NCBI GenBank assembly: GCA_013396915.1
Contig: VWZL01000278.1
Location: 124,001 to 188,000 of the forward strand
Direction of reading: 5' to 3'
DNA: 64,000 nt
Source: Stercorarius parasiticus
Lineage: Eukaryota; Chordata; Aves; Charadriiformes; Stercorariidae
The position numbers were made by a program, and so were the translations under genes. Each line of letters opens with the position of its first letter. The first letter of the stretch is position 1. This document shows, piece after piece, positions 34,431 to 47,766 of the stretch. The notes below the pieces were generated by a model. It ran no database searches, had not been told where the DNA came from, and was given only the letters and a program-made list of their open reading frames with translations.

Positions 34431-37400
34431 AGCAGAATGAGTAGGACAAAGATCATCAGTATAACAATTCTTCCAAGTTCATGTGTGGGTGTGATTTTGC
34501 AAGTGTATATGAATACATGCATCCACCAGAAAAGTATTTTTTTTTAAAGGCTTAGGGAATTTGCATGCTTCTTGTTTTGAAACAGCAGAATTTTCATGGA
34601 TTGCGTCCTCAGCATCCTATCACAGAATCCACAATCAGCATCATTTGGATACTGACTGCCTTGTCACACAAGCCCCATCTTTCCAGCTCCCTTATTATAT
34701 GACGTCAGAGAGCTGAGCTCCCAGAGTTTCTAATCAGACCAAAAATGCCATGATTACAGGTTTCAGCTATTAAGAACTGGAATGCACTCATTTGTTCTGA
34801 CTAGCTTCTCATTCCACGTGCCTTCCCATGGAGGCGAGTAAGGCTGGTGTAGCATAAAGGGCTATGCAAAGTTAGTAAAGATGTAAGAATCTAGTAGATG
34901 TACCTACCAAAAGTAATGTGGATGGAAGGAGCTTGCAAAGAAGAATATTAAGTCAAACTTATTTTTCAGCATATAAAAGGTTTCTTGCCAGAAACTAAAC
35001 TATGTGTCATACAGTAAGACATCAGAAAAAAAAATTAAAAAAATCACATGATTTGTCAGAAAAAACAAAACTTAATTACAATCATATTTCTTAGACAGGA
35101 TATTTACAAAAGAACACCTGTAGCAAATTTTTTGGTTAAAATATTTTTGCAGAATGTATCTGGCAAAGAGTTTTAAATAATATATATAGCTGAGAAAATC
35201 ACAGTCTGTTTAGACACCCTGGTAATGCCACAATGCAGTGAGCAAAACCCAATAATGTGTGTTGACCAAAGCTGGGGCAAAATCTTCACATCACATGATT
35301 CATACAGGAAACTACTCCAATATTTGTTAGCAATACCATGAGGGTCAATCAGTTTTTCTTTAAGGCAGTGAAAATTCAAGGTAACATCAAAGCAAGCAGT
35401 AAGTAAAATCAGAATCAAGCCCTTTTTTTTTAACGTATATATATGTATATATACACATATGTAGACACACATAAATGAATCAGGGATCTACCACGCTGTG
35501 CCAAGACTATCAGTGACATGGCTTTTCATCTATAACTTGTCTCACTGGAAACAGCAGTTTGACATGCCTATTATTTCAAGGAAGGATTCACATTTAGAAA
35601 AATGCTGACACCTCCCTCTCATGTTTTTATTAGAAGCAGCTTTAATTCAATTATTTTTGCATGACAAACTAGTAGTCAGGAGTATTTTCATATTCACACA
35701 ACTAAATGAGTCAGGTTATAGTTTGAATAGCTTTCAGATGATAGGGATAACCCTTATCGTATCTTTAAGAACATTATAAAACCTCTTTTTTAATACATAT
35801 ATTGGTACATAAGACAAAATCCCAATTCACACCAACCCATTTTTTTGTATTCTTATTGTTGTGCAACAGTTCAAGACAGACAGCAAAAAGTAATGGATTG
35901 TCATTATCATTTATTTGTACTAGCAGAGCTGTTAATGGACCAAAACTTAACCATAGCACACACTGAACAAACTCAGACTCCCTTCCAAAAATACTTAGGT
36001 TTTCTATGTATATATTTATAAAGCTACAAGTAAATTTGCTGTGTGGCATTAATGTCATTCCATGAGGAGTATCTTAATAGCTTTTTCAAACTTCCTTATA
36101 GACATCGATATTACTACACGCATTTTAGAAGCAGCTTTGATTTGCCTTATATAGAAACACCAGTGATAAAGCAATGTATTTCAAAATTATAAGAATTATT
36201 CATTTGCACTATGACCTTGCTTCAGGCCTCCAGAGAAAAGTATCTGCTTTGTAAATTTTGGGCAAACCCAAACAGAAAAGATATTTCTTGCCACAGAGTG
36301 CTCATGATCTATATGTAAAACAACCAAGATCAGATAAATATATATGTAGATAGCAAGGTTAGTGGAAATAAGTGTTTTTTACTATGATATACAGCAGCTG
36401 AAAGGGTTGTAATACAAGATTTTTGTGGTTTTTTGGTAGCTATTGTGTTAGACTGGCTAAAAGAAGGTCTTAATGAAACAAAAAAGTTGTTTGTGGAGTT
36501 CTTCCAAGTTTAAGTGGCAATAAGAAAGCAAGCAATTAAGTGTCTGATGAAAAGCTTGAGTTGCTTGTTCTAGAATACACGGCCTGGGTGTTGTCTCTAA
36601 AGCAGCAGCTGTTAGGGGTACACAGTAATAGTCCCCAAATATCCAGAGAACTAGGGCAATGTTTCCCTCTCATCCCATAACCATGGCAGACAAGACAAGG
36701 AATTGGCTTAAACTCCAGCAAATAAAAATCACATTTCTGATATGACAATGTTAAAGGATGAAGGAAATTTACTGGGCAGGCTCTTAGTTCTCAGTCTTTG
36801 GAGGTCTTTCAAACAGGCTGAGGTTAGTCTAAGGACTTGAAGTCTGGTGATGGCTAGACAGAAGTGACAGTTTGACTGAAAATACGAGTCCTGGAAGTAA
36901 ACACCACTAACTTATGTTTAATATGTCCGAGAAAGGGGAGTTAGTGAAGGGTTAGAGGGAAAGTTGTGGCATGATCTCACCCATGTGACAAGAAAATGCT
37001 CTTTGTAGCAGAGGCAGCTGTAAGTAGGGCGAGATTTTACTCCCTAGGGCCAAGGAAAGGCTGCTCAAGGAGGTAATCCAAACAAGTGATCCAACTATAT
37101 GTGGTTACTATGGTTTTTTTGTAATATCTGAATTAGCGTAAAGATCTGCAAAATGATCTATCTAGTAGTCAGCTCCCCATCAAATTTTCTTTCTGGGGAT
37201 CCTCATTCTGTTGTTTATTTCAAAAAATATTGAAACTCAGCAAAATTCTCTTCATGCATTAGTCAGCAGGTCAGACTAAATGATCAGAATCATCGCTCCT
37301 GGCATTAAATTTACTACATTCTAAATCATATGAATATATATTGCACTTATAAAATCAGCCCAATACTCTCATTTACAAGAAAATGCAAATATGTGATGCA

Positions 37401-38336
37401 TAGGGCTTAAATCTAGCATTTTGCAGTGCAACTGTATAGCATATACACCAGAACAATATACATGAAAAATTACATTAATGTACATACATGTTATCTAAAT
37501 TTCCATGTTTAAATATACATATCTCTGATTACTAGTGAGATCAAACAACAAAGCCTTTCAAAACATTACCTACTGGTAGTATGAGCTAACACAATTCCAC
37601 CACCTTGAGAGTTCTCCAGTGGCTAAGAAGACACAGAAGACTAAATATTGCTTTTAACCACTGACCACAGCGGAGTTGTGAACAAAAAGCAGTACCCCGG
37701 GAGCATTGTTTTAAAGACACCACCCTGTGTATGAGAATCTCCTTCCTGCTTCACCTTTGCTTATGAGACAGGGAGTAGCATTTTGCTGATAGCTCATCTC
37801 ATTGCTAGATAACACCATGACAGATGTTACCTTGCATTCATTGAACTACAGAACAAGGAAACATCCGAAAGTCCATTCCCTCCCTGATTGTTGCCTCTTA
37901 CCTGTAAAAGATATGTAACAAGAGCATGTTCCTGTCTAACTAGACCAAAAGCTCAGGAAGTTTACAAAAAGCTGGAGACGCACTCCTTTTTTTCTTGAAA
38001 AATATCCTTTGTCTAAGTATGAAGTTCCGCATATCCAAGATATTTCTCTCAAATGTTTTAAGTTTGTATGTTGAGGTTTTGCCATTTGCTACTGGAAGTG
38101 GGATTCATCTCACCTAATATTATTTCTCTAGTACAAACCTGTGTACACTGAATTAGTTCTCCAGACTGTCTTTGTAGCCTGTGGAGAGAAATGGGCACTG
38201 CTACATTATAATTCGTATCCTCCTCCTTCATATATCTAAACTAAATCAAGACAAATTACCACCTAGCAATGCCCATTTCTCTCTGTTGGTTATAAAATCA
38301 GTCAGAAGTGGCTGGCTGAAACATAGATGTTTACAC
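34431..38336. other. Long unique stretch, no gene recognised
   Basis: About 3.9 kb with no recognisable CR1 or LTR. A TA/TATG alternating tract lies at 35428-35475. Frames on the minus strand (35173-35472, 35774-36058) are short and without domains. A moderately GC-richer stretch at 37640-37900 could not be identified. Confidence 0.4.
35428..35475 (+). repeat. Alternating TA/CA-rich tract
   Basis: A short purine-pyrimidine alternating stretch (gtatatatatg, tatatatacacatat, gacacacata), of the kind produced by microsatellite decay. Confidence 0.7.
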
Positions 38337-38562
38337 TGTTATGGTGGGTTGATCCTGGCTGGATGCCATTGCCCACCAAAGTCACTCTATCACTCCCCCT
38401 CCCCGACTGGACATGGGAGAGAAAATATAACAAACGGTTTGTGGGTCAAGATAAAGACAGGGAGATCACTCAGCAATTACTGTCACAGGCAAAACAGACT
38501 CAACTCAGGGAAACTATTTTAATTTATTGTCAATTAGAAGTCAGAGTAGGGCAATTAGAGTC

Positions 38563-38783
38563 GTAGAATGGTTAGAGCTGGAAAGGACCTTAAAGATCAT
38601 CTATGTAGTGCCAACCCCCTGCCCAGGGCAGGGACACCTTCCACTAGACCAGGTTGCTCAAAGCCCCATCCAACCTGGTCTTGAACACTTCCAGGGAAGG
38701 GTCATCCGTAAGTTCTCTGGGCAACCTGTTCCAGTGTCTCACCAACCTCAGAATAAAGAATTTCTTATTAATAGCTAGTCTAA
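38563..38783 (-). mobile_element. CR1 LINE fragment nested in the ERV LTR
   Basis: The antisense CR1 3' end reads 'gtagaatggttagagctggaaaggacctt', the 'ccaaccccctgcccagggcagggacacctt' block, and the antisense ORF2 C-terminal end ('ctctgggcaacctgttccagtgtctcaccaacctcag'). It interrupts the LTR between 'gagtagggcaat' and 'aaattaaatcttaaaacacc', sequences that I expect to be nearly contiguous in the LTR. The CR1 therefore inserted after the LTR did, which gives a relative age. Confidence 0.85.
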
Positions 38784-38975
38784 ATACAAAAATTAAATCT
38801 TAAAACACCTTCTCCCCACCCCTCCATTCTTCCCGGGCTCAACTTCACTCCCGATTTTCTCTACCTCCTCCCCCAGCCATGCGGGAGGACAGGGAGGGGG
38901 AGTTGCAATCAGTTCATCACACATTGTCTCTGACGCTTCTTCCTCCTCAGGGGAAGGACTCTTAACACTCTTTGC

Positions 38976-39400
38976 CTGCTCCAGTGTGGGGTCCCTCCCA
39001 CAGGAGACAGTCCTTCACGAACTTCTCCAATGTGAGTCCTTCCCACAGGCTACAGTTCTTCATGATTTGTTCCAGCATGGGTCCCTTCCACAGGGTGCAG
39101 TCCTTCAGGAACAGACTGCTCCAGCGTGGGTCCCTTATGGGGTCATAAGTCCTGCCAACAAACCTGCTCCAGTGTGGGCTTCTCTCTCCACGGGTCCACA
39201 GGTCCTGCCAGGAGCCTGCTCCAGCACAGGCTCTGCATGGGGTCACAGCCTCCTTCAGACATCCACCTGCTCTGGTGTGGAGTCCTCCACAGGCTGCAGG
39301 TGGATATCTGCTCCACTGTTAACCTCCATGGGCTGCAGGGAGACAGCCTGCCTCACTGTGGTCTTCACCACAGGCTGCAAGGGAATCTCTACCGTGGTGC
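38976..39400 (-). repeat. Imperfect minisatellite (38-52 bp units) inside the LTR
   Basis: The word ctgctccagtgtggg or a close variant recurs at about 38976, 39022, 39066, 39116, 39164, 39216, 39267, 39308, 39348 and 39386, giving roughly ten units of 38-52 bp. Each unit tends to contain a 'cccacagg' or 'ccacagggtgcag' core and a 'tccttca' or 'tcctgcca' word. A 215-codon plus-strand frame (38986-39633), the longest non-CR1 frame in the window, runs antisense through it and encodes repeated S-L-P-Q-x-x-V-L-H-type units. I regard that frame as a by-product of the repeat. Confidence 0.8.
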
Positions 39401-39513
39401 TTGGAGCACCTCCTCACCCTTCTTCACTGATCTTGATATCTGCAGAGTTCTTTCTCTCACATATTCTCATGCCTCTCTTCTGGTTGCTGCCCCACAGGGT
39501 TTTTTTTTCCCTT

Positions 39514-39521
39514 CTTAAATA
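39514..39521 (-). promoter_or_regulatory. TATA-like box of the ERV LTR
   Basis: Antisense TATTTAAG lies about 180 bp inside the U3 end of the LTR, at a place suited to the retroviral promoter. Activity is unknown. Confidence 0.45.
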
Positions 39522-39701
39522 CATTATCCCAGAGGTGCTACCACCCTCACTGATGGGCTTGGCCATGGCCAGTGCTGGGTCTGTCTTGGAGCTGTCTGAC
39601 GTTGGATCTATCGGACTTGGGGGAAGCTTCTAGCAGCTTCTCATAGAAGCCACCCCTGTAGAACCCCTGCTACCAAAACCTTGCCATACAAACCCAATAC
39701 A

Positions 39702-40546
39702 ACTGTGGTCATGAGCATTCTCTCCAATGACTGAGTTCTTAAGGGAAGAAGAAAGTGAAAAGGATTTGCAGGATCTGACAAAGCTTTGCTACAGTTTTCT
39801 GATATTAGCAATTTGTGAAGATAATTAGCTTTTATTTTTCTTGCCACTTGCACTGTTGTTATCTTTATAGACCTATTGGAATAATGAGCAGAGAAGTGAA
39901 CAGAAAGTATACAGTAAGTGATATCAGAATCTGCAAATAATATGCAAATTGCCAAAATCTTGTTAGTGTAGAGTAGGGTCTCAAACTATAAGCGAAAGCT
40001 ATAAGGTATGCTAAGGAGTATTTTGGGTCTGGGTGGATTGACCTATCAAAAACAAATATGAAACAGGAAGATGAGTTAGAATGGAAGAGTAAAAACTCAG
40101 ACATGGTGGTCATAATAAAAGAGTCTATAACTTTAAGAGTTCATCTTTAAGAATGCCAAATAATGGGGCTGTGTAATAATATTCAAAAAACATACAGAGA
40201 GGAGACACAGAAAGGCAAAATATGCAAAAATAATAAGAAAAAAAAACAACAGGGAAAAAGTAGAAGGACAAAGATAAAGTGTAAGTACCATAACATTATC
40301 ATAATAATCCCATCATAATATATACCATAGAATCACTAAGAAGACAGAACAGACGTGAAAAAGCAGAGTAATAAAACACAGCTCGTTCACAGTTGGTATC
40401 AGGCAGAAAGAAGTAAAAGCAAACATAGATGAGAAAAATAAAGAGAAGAGCAACAAAAGGGAAGCATGGTTGAATGTATAAAATAAACTGTAAAATAAAA
40501 TACTACATTGCATAGTACAAAAATTAGTCATCTATTTGAAATAAGT
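39702..40546. other. Unique A-rich DNA, nothing recognised
   Basis: Strongly A-rich on the plus strand. Minus-strand frames (39641-40113, 40313-40531) are Phe/Leu/Ser-rich chance frames without a motif. Confidence 0.4.
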
Positions 40547-41069
40547 TATAGAATCATAGAATTATTTAGGTTGGAAAAGACCCTTAGGATCACCGAGCCC
40601 AACTGTTAATCTGGCACCACCAAGTGCACCACTAAACCATGTCCCTCAGCACCACATCTACATGTCTTTTAAATATCTCCAGGGATGGTGACTCAACCAC
40701 TTCCCTGGGCAGCCTGTTCCAATGCTTGACAAACCTTTCAGTGAAGAAATTTTTTCCTAATACTCCATCTAAACCTCCCCTGGCACAACTTGAGGCCGTT
40801 TCCTCTTGTCCTATTGCCTGTCACCTGGGAGAAGAGACCGACCCCCACCTCACTACACCCTCCTTTCAGGTAGTTGTAGAGAGTGATAAGGTCTCGCCTC
40901 AGCCTCTTTTTCTCCAGGCTAAACAACCACAGTTCCCTCAGCTGCTCCTTATAAGACTCCTTCACCAGCTTCCTTCTTCTTCATTGGATATGTTTCAGCA
41001 CCTCAATGTCTTTCTTGTAGTGAGGGGCCCCAAACTGAACACAGTATTAGAGGTGTGGTCTCAGCAGTG
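40547..41069 (-). mobile_element. CR1 LINE 3' fragment, minus strand
   Basis: The antisense tail 'atagaatcatagaattatttaggttggaaaagacccttaggatcaccgagcccaac' is followed by ORF2 C-terminal sequence up to 'acagtattagaggtgtggtctcagcagtg'. The minus-strand frame 40738-40965 reads [15 protein letters not shown] and [11 protein letters not shown]. The 'atcaccgagcccaac' type tail is shared with the 62 kb copy, so the two are the same or related subfamilies. Confidence 0.95.
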
Positions 41070-41663
41070 ACAAATACAAAGGGACAATTCAATGTTCTCC
41101 AATTTCAGATTTCATATGGAATGTCTCTCAAGAGAGAAACATAGGCCTCTCCAAAAGTCTTTACATCCCATTTGTCATAGATAATTATCTAAGGATGGAA
41201 TTAATTGACATCTGAAAGTAACAATTTCTTTCGCTCGACTACAAGGGAGAGCTAGTATTTCGTAGTAGTGTTTTTAATATTATAAAACCTGTTTATAACA
41301 GAATAACTAGTTTATAACAGATATCTACATTTTAGCCATCAAAAAGAAATAATATTAATCCTATTCTCACTGTTAGGTTAAAATACCCAGAGGGTTTGGT
41401 AAAGTCTAAATCACTTAATGGACAACTAATTTTAGTTGTTTAGGTTAGCCATAAACAATTTGTAAGTTATGCTATATAGAATTTAATGAAAGTGTTGATA
41501 CATTTCTAAGAAAGGTTATGCAGCCAAGTACATTGCCAAGCACTTTCTTCAATATAAATTAGAAAAAGAAGAAAAGAAAGTATAAAAGATAAGAATACGA
41601 ACTCTTGTTTCTTCCCATTTGTTGTCTCCATGGAAAGACACAGGCAATATCTGGAGAAGGACA
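41070..41663. other. Unique DNA, nothing recognised
   Basis: AT-rich sequence between two minus-strand CR1 copies. Confidence 0.35.
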
Positions 41664-41900
41664 CACAATCATAGAATAATCCAGGTTGGAAGAGACCTTA
41701 GGAAGTCTCTGGTGTGACCCACTGTTCAAAGCAGGTTCAGCTGTGAGATAAGACCACATCGCTCAGGGCTTTCTCCAGTAGGGTCTTGAATATTTCCAAT
41801 GATAGAAACTGTACAGCCTCTCCCAGCAGTCTCTCTGGGCAATGTGTGGCATATTTGGGGAAGAAGGACTGTTTGTGTTCATGTATGGTATCTATTAAGG
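41664..41900 (-). mobile_element. Old CR1 LINE 3' fragment, minus strand
   Basis: The antisense tail 'caatcatagaataatccaggttggaagagacctta' is followed by diverged ORF2 end sequence ('gggtcttgaatatttccaatgatagaaactgtacagcctctcccagcagtctctctgggcaatgtgt'). In the minus-strand frame 41737-41943 the wording E-A-V-Q-F-L-S-L-E-I-F-K-T-L-L matches the ORF2 C terminus. It is more eroded than its neighbour at 40.5 kb. Confidence 0.85.
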
Positions 41901-44900
41901 TGACAGATACTTTAAAAAATAGCTGCTTATATTGTTTAGGCATTTTCTGTTTCTACATTGGCATGCTGCTATTGATTTATGATATGGTATATGATATGGT
42001 TGAACTAGTGCTTAGAGACCTCAGTCAGGACAAGAAGATATTGTGCTAAAGAAGGAACTAATCAAGAATGTGGCCTTCAATAAGGAGCATGACGACTTAA
42101 AAATAGGCATGTGAGACATTATAAAAAAGGGGGGGAGGGAAATTAAAATCAGTCATAAACAGATAAACATAGTGTGGAATGACAAAAAAACCCCAGTTGA
42201 ATATCCTGTTTTGAGAACTACAAGCTTTAAATTGACAACAAACATCCAGAGTAGTCTGCAGTTTCTGTTCCTCATTTGAAAAAGTGATAAATACAAAACA
42301 TTTTTCCTGAAAATACCAACATAGATATTACTGGAAATACCTTTTGGGACAGTTCTATGTGTCCCCAGTGAGGCACAGAGTCATTATCTTATCTTATCAT
42401 TATCTGTCATCTCTTATGTCAGTCATCTTCTTCAGAGATCTGTCAGATTCCGAACTTGATTCTGCACGGAAATTCATAGAAAACACAGATTTCTTGCTCT
42501 ACATATTTTATTAACTAATCTATATTACTAGAAAAATCATAAAGCATTTACAAAAAAAATAATCAAAAGAATAATGGTTAATATCAATTCCTCAAAGTAA
42601 CCTAAATATCAGATTGAGTCCAACATATTTAAATTATTAGGTCGTTCAAGTGCTACATTATCATTTGAGAAGACAGCAACCTTATTTCACTATCAGCTAT
42701 AAAAGTGATTGAATATTGTCAGTCTCAATTCTGAACAATATATATTTATAGCGTTTCCAGCAAAATGTCTGGCTGCAAGAGGGTCATATCACTGCCAAGT
42801 TTAAACTAATGCCAGATAAGGCACCTTGCCCAAATTATAACTCCTAATGTTATGCAGGTCCTGTGTTACACACAGAAAGACACATTAACTGATTGTAGAA
42901 TTCCTGCTGACTTGAAAATCTATGAATCTAAGATAATACTTCATCTCTTCCCTGTCTGAATAGAGTTTCAGTAAAACATCCCAATACAAACATCCCAAGG
43001 TGACACAGATTGTTACATTTCAAATTCACATGACAAATTTAGGTGAAAACAACATGAGCTCTCAAGATTAAATGTACAACTTCCAATCCATGAAATATAT
43101 GCATGTGTGATCTTTTAGACAGCAAAGTTGTTTACCCAGGGGCTGTTTTAAGTATATGAGAAACTATCCTGTCAGCACTGTTTTCAGATAAATTCTGTAA
43201 GAAATAAACATTCCCATGCATACACCTATCACCAATCACTTGTTGCATTAATGCAAGAATGCTGTTTGAGTCCTTACCCTGATGTGAGAGAGAAAACAAG
43301 ACAGAAATAGTATTCACCAGTATGGTTGTCGTGACAAGGAGGTATTAATAAGATTACACCTGGTTTCACTGGCTTTTATGTTTAAGGGCTGGATTCTCTG
43401 GCTCAGGGAGGTTTAGCTCTCTACAGTTGTCAAATATTAGATGTTTAGTGCCCATGGAGTATTCACTGATGTCAATGTTGATAAACTCTTCTCAAGACTG
43501 ACTGGGGCAAAGGAGAGTGCCCTTTCTCAGGTGTAGTGTCACAGGCAGAGGCCAACGAGTGGTTTATCAGCTCTGCCATAGGTATTGCATTCAGGAGCTT
43601 CAGTCGGAGGCCAGTTGTATTGTTTTTGTGTAAAAGGAAAAAAAAATCCCCATTCCAATAACCAGGAGCTTGCAAATTCCACAAATCCAGAAAGAAAACC
43701 AGTAAGTTAGCTAGATATTTTGAGATATTTGAGGTGACAGATCACTCTACAAATATTATCTTAGCCACAAGATTATTTTTTAAAAAGAGTATCACAAGAA
43801 AGGTAGAAATTAAATTACCCAGAATAAATTAGTTAAGTTTTTCAGCCATTCTCTCAGGGATAGTTCCTGCTTTGCACTTATCTTTAGATGCACTTTTATA
43901 TGTGAGTATTTGTCAGCTCAATTTTGTGTTTCAAAAAGTAAAGCTAAAATCAGCCAGAAAAGTTGGATTTAAACTTGACCAAAGTAAAAAGTATTTTCTT
44001 CTTAAAAATCAAAATTTGGATTGACAGTTTTTATGTTGGACCTATCTACCTTATGGTGTAAGGTACGTGTTGGAATTCTGATTCTGATTTTGTGTGCAAA
44101 GATTATCATAGCTTGTTCAGCTGCCACTTTTATGTGTGCAAAACAGGAGCAACTCAAATGAACCACAGATATATATGATTTATTATCACTGTGACTGACA
44201 TCAGGATTTGATCTAAGAATTAAAATAGGACAACCCATCCAACTAACTGTAAAAATCAAAGGAGGTGATACCAGCTAAACTTATTGTTATTGAAAGTCTA
44301 AAATCCTAATTGCTCTCTTTAGTAGGGAGGTAAATTCCAGATTTAGTTAATTTCTTTTTTTTTATTACTTTTTAATCTGATGAATACGTTTTCATTTTTG
44401 TAAAGCCTAATAGATGGTTGATCTAATTTAAAGCTTATAAATTATACAGTTATATATAATGTAATTACAGTATATAAGTCTAATAGACTGGTGATCTTTT
44501 TTAGAGATTCAAAGAGTTGTTCAGTTCAGTACTCTGTGGATGATTAATTTTAGTGGTTATCTGGTCTAAAGTTGTGAATTTCTTAATAAGAATTTGCCAT
44601 GCGGATCACCAGTCTTAATAAGTGGTAAAAGTGGTTCAATTAATTACAAATACCTCTTTAAAAGAAAATGAAAATTAAGATACTTTAGTAAAAGATGGAT
44701 TTTTTTTTTTAGAGTAACAGCTGCAGTTCCTATTCAAACAGGCAAACAGGTAAATAAGCAATAACTGCAAAACCCCCCAAACGTGACTATCACTTATTTA
44801 AAATGGCAGGGGAGGGCCCACTCTATTTCCTTTTAAATGTCATGTTTCATTCTATTTAGATTATTCTTGTATCACTCACTGTCTTCAGGATTCTTGACCT

Positions 44901-47766
44901 TAGGGGGGAAAAAAATAATCCTTTTTTCTATGAAATTCCTTATTCTGTTGACTTGCTAATGACTTCCCTTGAAAGACAGCAGAATCACCTTTTGTATTTG
45001 AGATAATTTGATTTCTTTACCAGCTCTAAACTAAATCCTTTTCTAAATGATGCCATTAGCTGCATGGCAGCAAGAACTGCATACTTGCCCTTTCACCCAT
45101 CAACCTGAAGCAAATGGTATTCTATGAATGCTCTTTTGATACACAAATGTGTGATCATGTCATTAAAAAATGTACCTTCCAAGATTATTTTTGTTTAGGC
45201 GAACGTAAGCAACTGGAACTGTGTGAAATCAATGAAGTTAAAACCTGCTTTCTTACTAATATTTCCTCAGAACCCTTGACCAGACATAATTAAACTAGAG
45301 CTTCATCTTTATCAGTCATTCAAAATAAGACACCTCGCCTTATCTGTTGAAACTGAAAGAATATTTTGATAATCCTAATGTTTCCTTTTACAAAATAAAA
45401 AGAAAAATCTTAATAAAACTCACCAAAAAAAATGCCCAAACCAGTACAATGGGACAGTGTCATTCTTCATTCCTTTTCTAGAAAAAGATCATATTTAGAT
45501 AAAATAAAAAAAAACCAAACAAATACACATACATTAAGACAGGTCGAACACTGCTACTAGCAGGTAAAACTATTCTGAAATTGCAAAATTTGGGATATAA
45601 ACCTTAATGGCTGTAATTGTCATAGAAAACACCATTACGATTGCAATCTATCTGCAATGACCAAACCTGGTGCCTCTGGATTTGAAATGTAACGTTAAGA
45701 AGCTAAGCACCTGAAGAAGCAATATACTTGATACAGCCAGCGGAGTGAGACAAAGATCCACTCTGTACTATAAACAGTAACAAAGGTAAAAATTAATGCA
45801 ACAACAGGCTTCCAAAGGAGTTGTTAGTCTTGGTATAGTGGATAAATTTTATAATGCTGCCTATTCCCATCCTTTGAAATTCTTCTTAAGAAGCTGTGAG
45901 TTTTAGCTCATTCTCCTTACTTTTCCTTCTTGTGAGTAAAAAGAGCAAAAGAAAGTATCTTCCAAAAAAAAAAAAATTAAACAGAGGACACAGCACCTTC
46001 CATTTATTCATCATTATTGCTCAGTTTCTTGGCTAAGAAATGTTGACTCCAAGGAGATAAATATTATGGTGCCCAAAGTACTGATCACCTGCCAGCATAC
46101 ATGCCAACCTTGAATATGTTGAAGTCTTGCAAAACCCCCAAAAAATCATTAGCCGAGTTTCTGAAAAGAATATATTGTTCACTTAGAACTTATTGAACAT
46201 TTATAGCACAGCACAATGTTCAAGCTTTTCTCCTCAGCTACTGGAGACTGAAAAAATTACTGAAAACTGATCGTCTTCATGGCCGTCCCCCAAATAAGAA
46301 GATGTAAAAAAGAAGGAAAAGCATATTAACTGAAAGTGATGTCCATATGTAGAGTTGCAATTTAGAGATTCTCTAAATTGAACTATGCCAGGGACTATTT
46401 CTTCAGTCAGATACCCACTCAAGGTTTAGGTCTCTGGGAATAGACAGAAGTTGAAGTATACAATGGGAAAACACAACAAATCAAAATACTTTGGATTACT
46501 TCAGATATTACACATCTGTATCCTTTTCTGCCCTGATTTATCCATTGGTCTTCACTTTCTTCAGCGTGTGTAAAAGATCTTTTGGAAGTCCAGGATCTCC
46601 CCAGCTTGTAGCTCCTTCTCTTCCCATCATGGATATACTGTGCCTCTTCATGATCCCATGTCTCTTCTCTTCACTGTAATTACCATTCCTTCAGCTCTCG
46701 CTTGCCTTCTGTGTTCTTTCTTAGCCTCTGAAACTAATAGTCTCTCCTTATAATTTTGAGGCCCCTTTAAAAAGTGTCCTTCTTATCAGCTTCGCATTGT
46801 CAAAATCTGTTTCAGCTTATTCACTGCTGGTTACCTGCCCCATGGGCAGAGGGGGTTATGCGGTTAATAGTAATGATCCTTTCAAGGAAAATCAAATGTA
46901 AACAAACAAACTAACAAGGTTTAGCTTTCAGTCAAAACTGAGCTTGCCATTTGTCACAGAAGTAATAATTTGAAATTTTATTTCAGGTTAAAATTCAGCT
47001 GCCACTCAAGTGAATTACTAAGTTTCATGATACACAAAGAATCTACACTATTTGAAAATGGGTCATCTAAATCACCTGTTGCAACCCCATCTCTAGCTTG
47101 TCTGTTTTCATAACATGAAACTGTGCAGATTAAGGAATTCAAACATAGACAATGCAACCTCCATCAACCTCCGGGATCTTAATATCAGCCCATACTAGCG
47201 ATGACAGTTTTTTCGCTTTTCCCAAATATTTCTTTGTGCCATATACACTGCAAGGACTAAACTTTAAATCAATTTTCTCTAATAAGCTTGCTGCTTTAAA
47301 TACTTATATTACAAAGCCACAACATTCATACTCACTATAAGTTCACTGAAGGGTTAACAACTGCATTGGTATGAAGGACACTTCCTGATGAAGTTTCTAT
47401 GGACAAGCCTGAAATATATGCATAGAGTAATCTTAATGTTTGCTACATGTTATCTAAAATTGTTTTTTAAAAACTATTTCCTTAGATTAAAAAAAAAGCC
47501 TTAAATATTCAAATTCAATCTTACACAAAAAATACTATTCTGCTTGTTTTTCAATGTAATTTTGAAACCATTATTGAGCTCCTCCTGTTCTTGCAAAACA
47601 TTTTGACTCTAAGAAATTTACAGTATTAAACTAAAAATGGTTTTAGCTTAAAAACTGGCAAAAGATGATATGTGTTCAGGAAGAAAATACATGAAAAAAT
47701 GGAATACCTTATATGTTTGAGAATTAATAAATGTCTTCTTCCCTTTTCACGCAGAAGTTAATATTT
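41901..47766. other. Long unique AT-rich stretch, no gene recognised
   Basis: Nearly 6 kb without recognisable CR1 tails or LTRs. Frames are all under 90 codons and show no domain. Poly-A runs occur (for example near 45963-45976), and short direct repeats such as 'tttatgatatggtatatgatatgg' at 41974-42000. Confidence 0.4.

Larger units (their letters stand above)
38337..39701 (-). mobile_element. Long avian ERV solo LTR with nested CR1, minus strand
   Basis: The segment starts tgttatggtgggttgatcc and ends aacccaataca, so the LTR in sense orientation begins TG and ends CA. After removing the nested CR1 (38563-38783) it is about 1.14 kb. In antisense a TATA-like TATTTAAG lies at 39514-39521 and an AATAAA signal at 38523-38528, consistent with U3 at the right and U5 at the left. 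An imperfect minisatellite fills much of the transcribed part. I recognise this as a common class I-like LTR of birds, but cannot name the exact family. No clear target duplication and no internal retroviral genes are visible. Confidence 0.8.

Noticed and set aside
38976..39400. Regularly spaced repeats considered as a CRISPR-like array
   Set aside because: Units are imperfect, spacing varies from 38 to 52 bp, the spacers are themselves related, and the setting is an ERV LTR in a bird genome.
38986..39633. 215-codon plus-strand open frame, the longest outside CR1 and gaps
   Set aside because: It runs antisense through an ERV LTR and its repeats come from the LTR minisatellite. No known protein resembles it.
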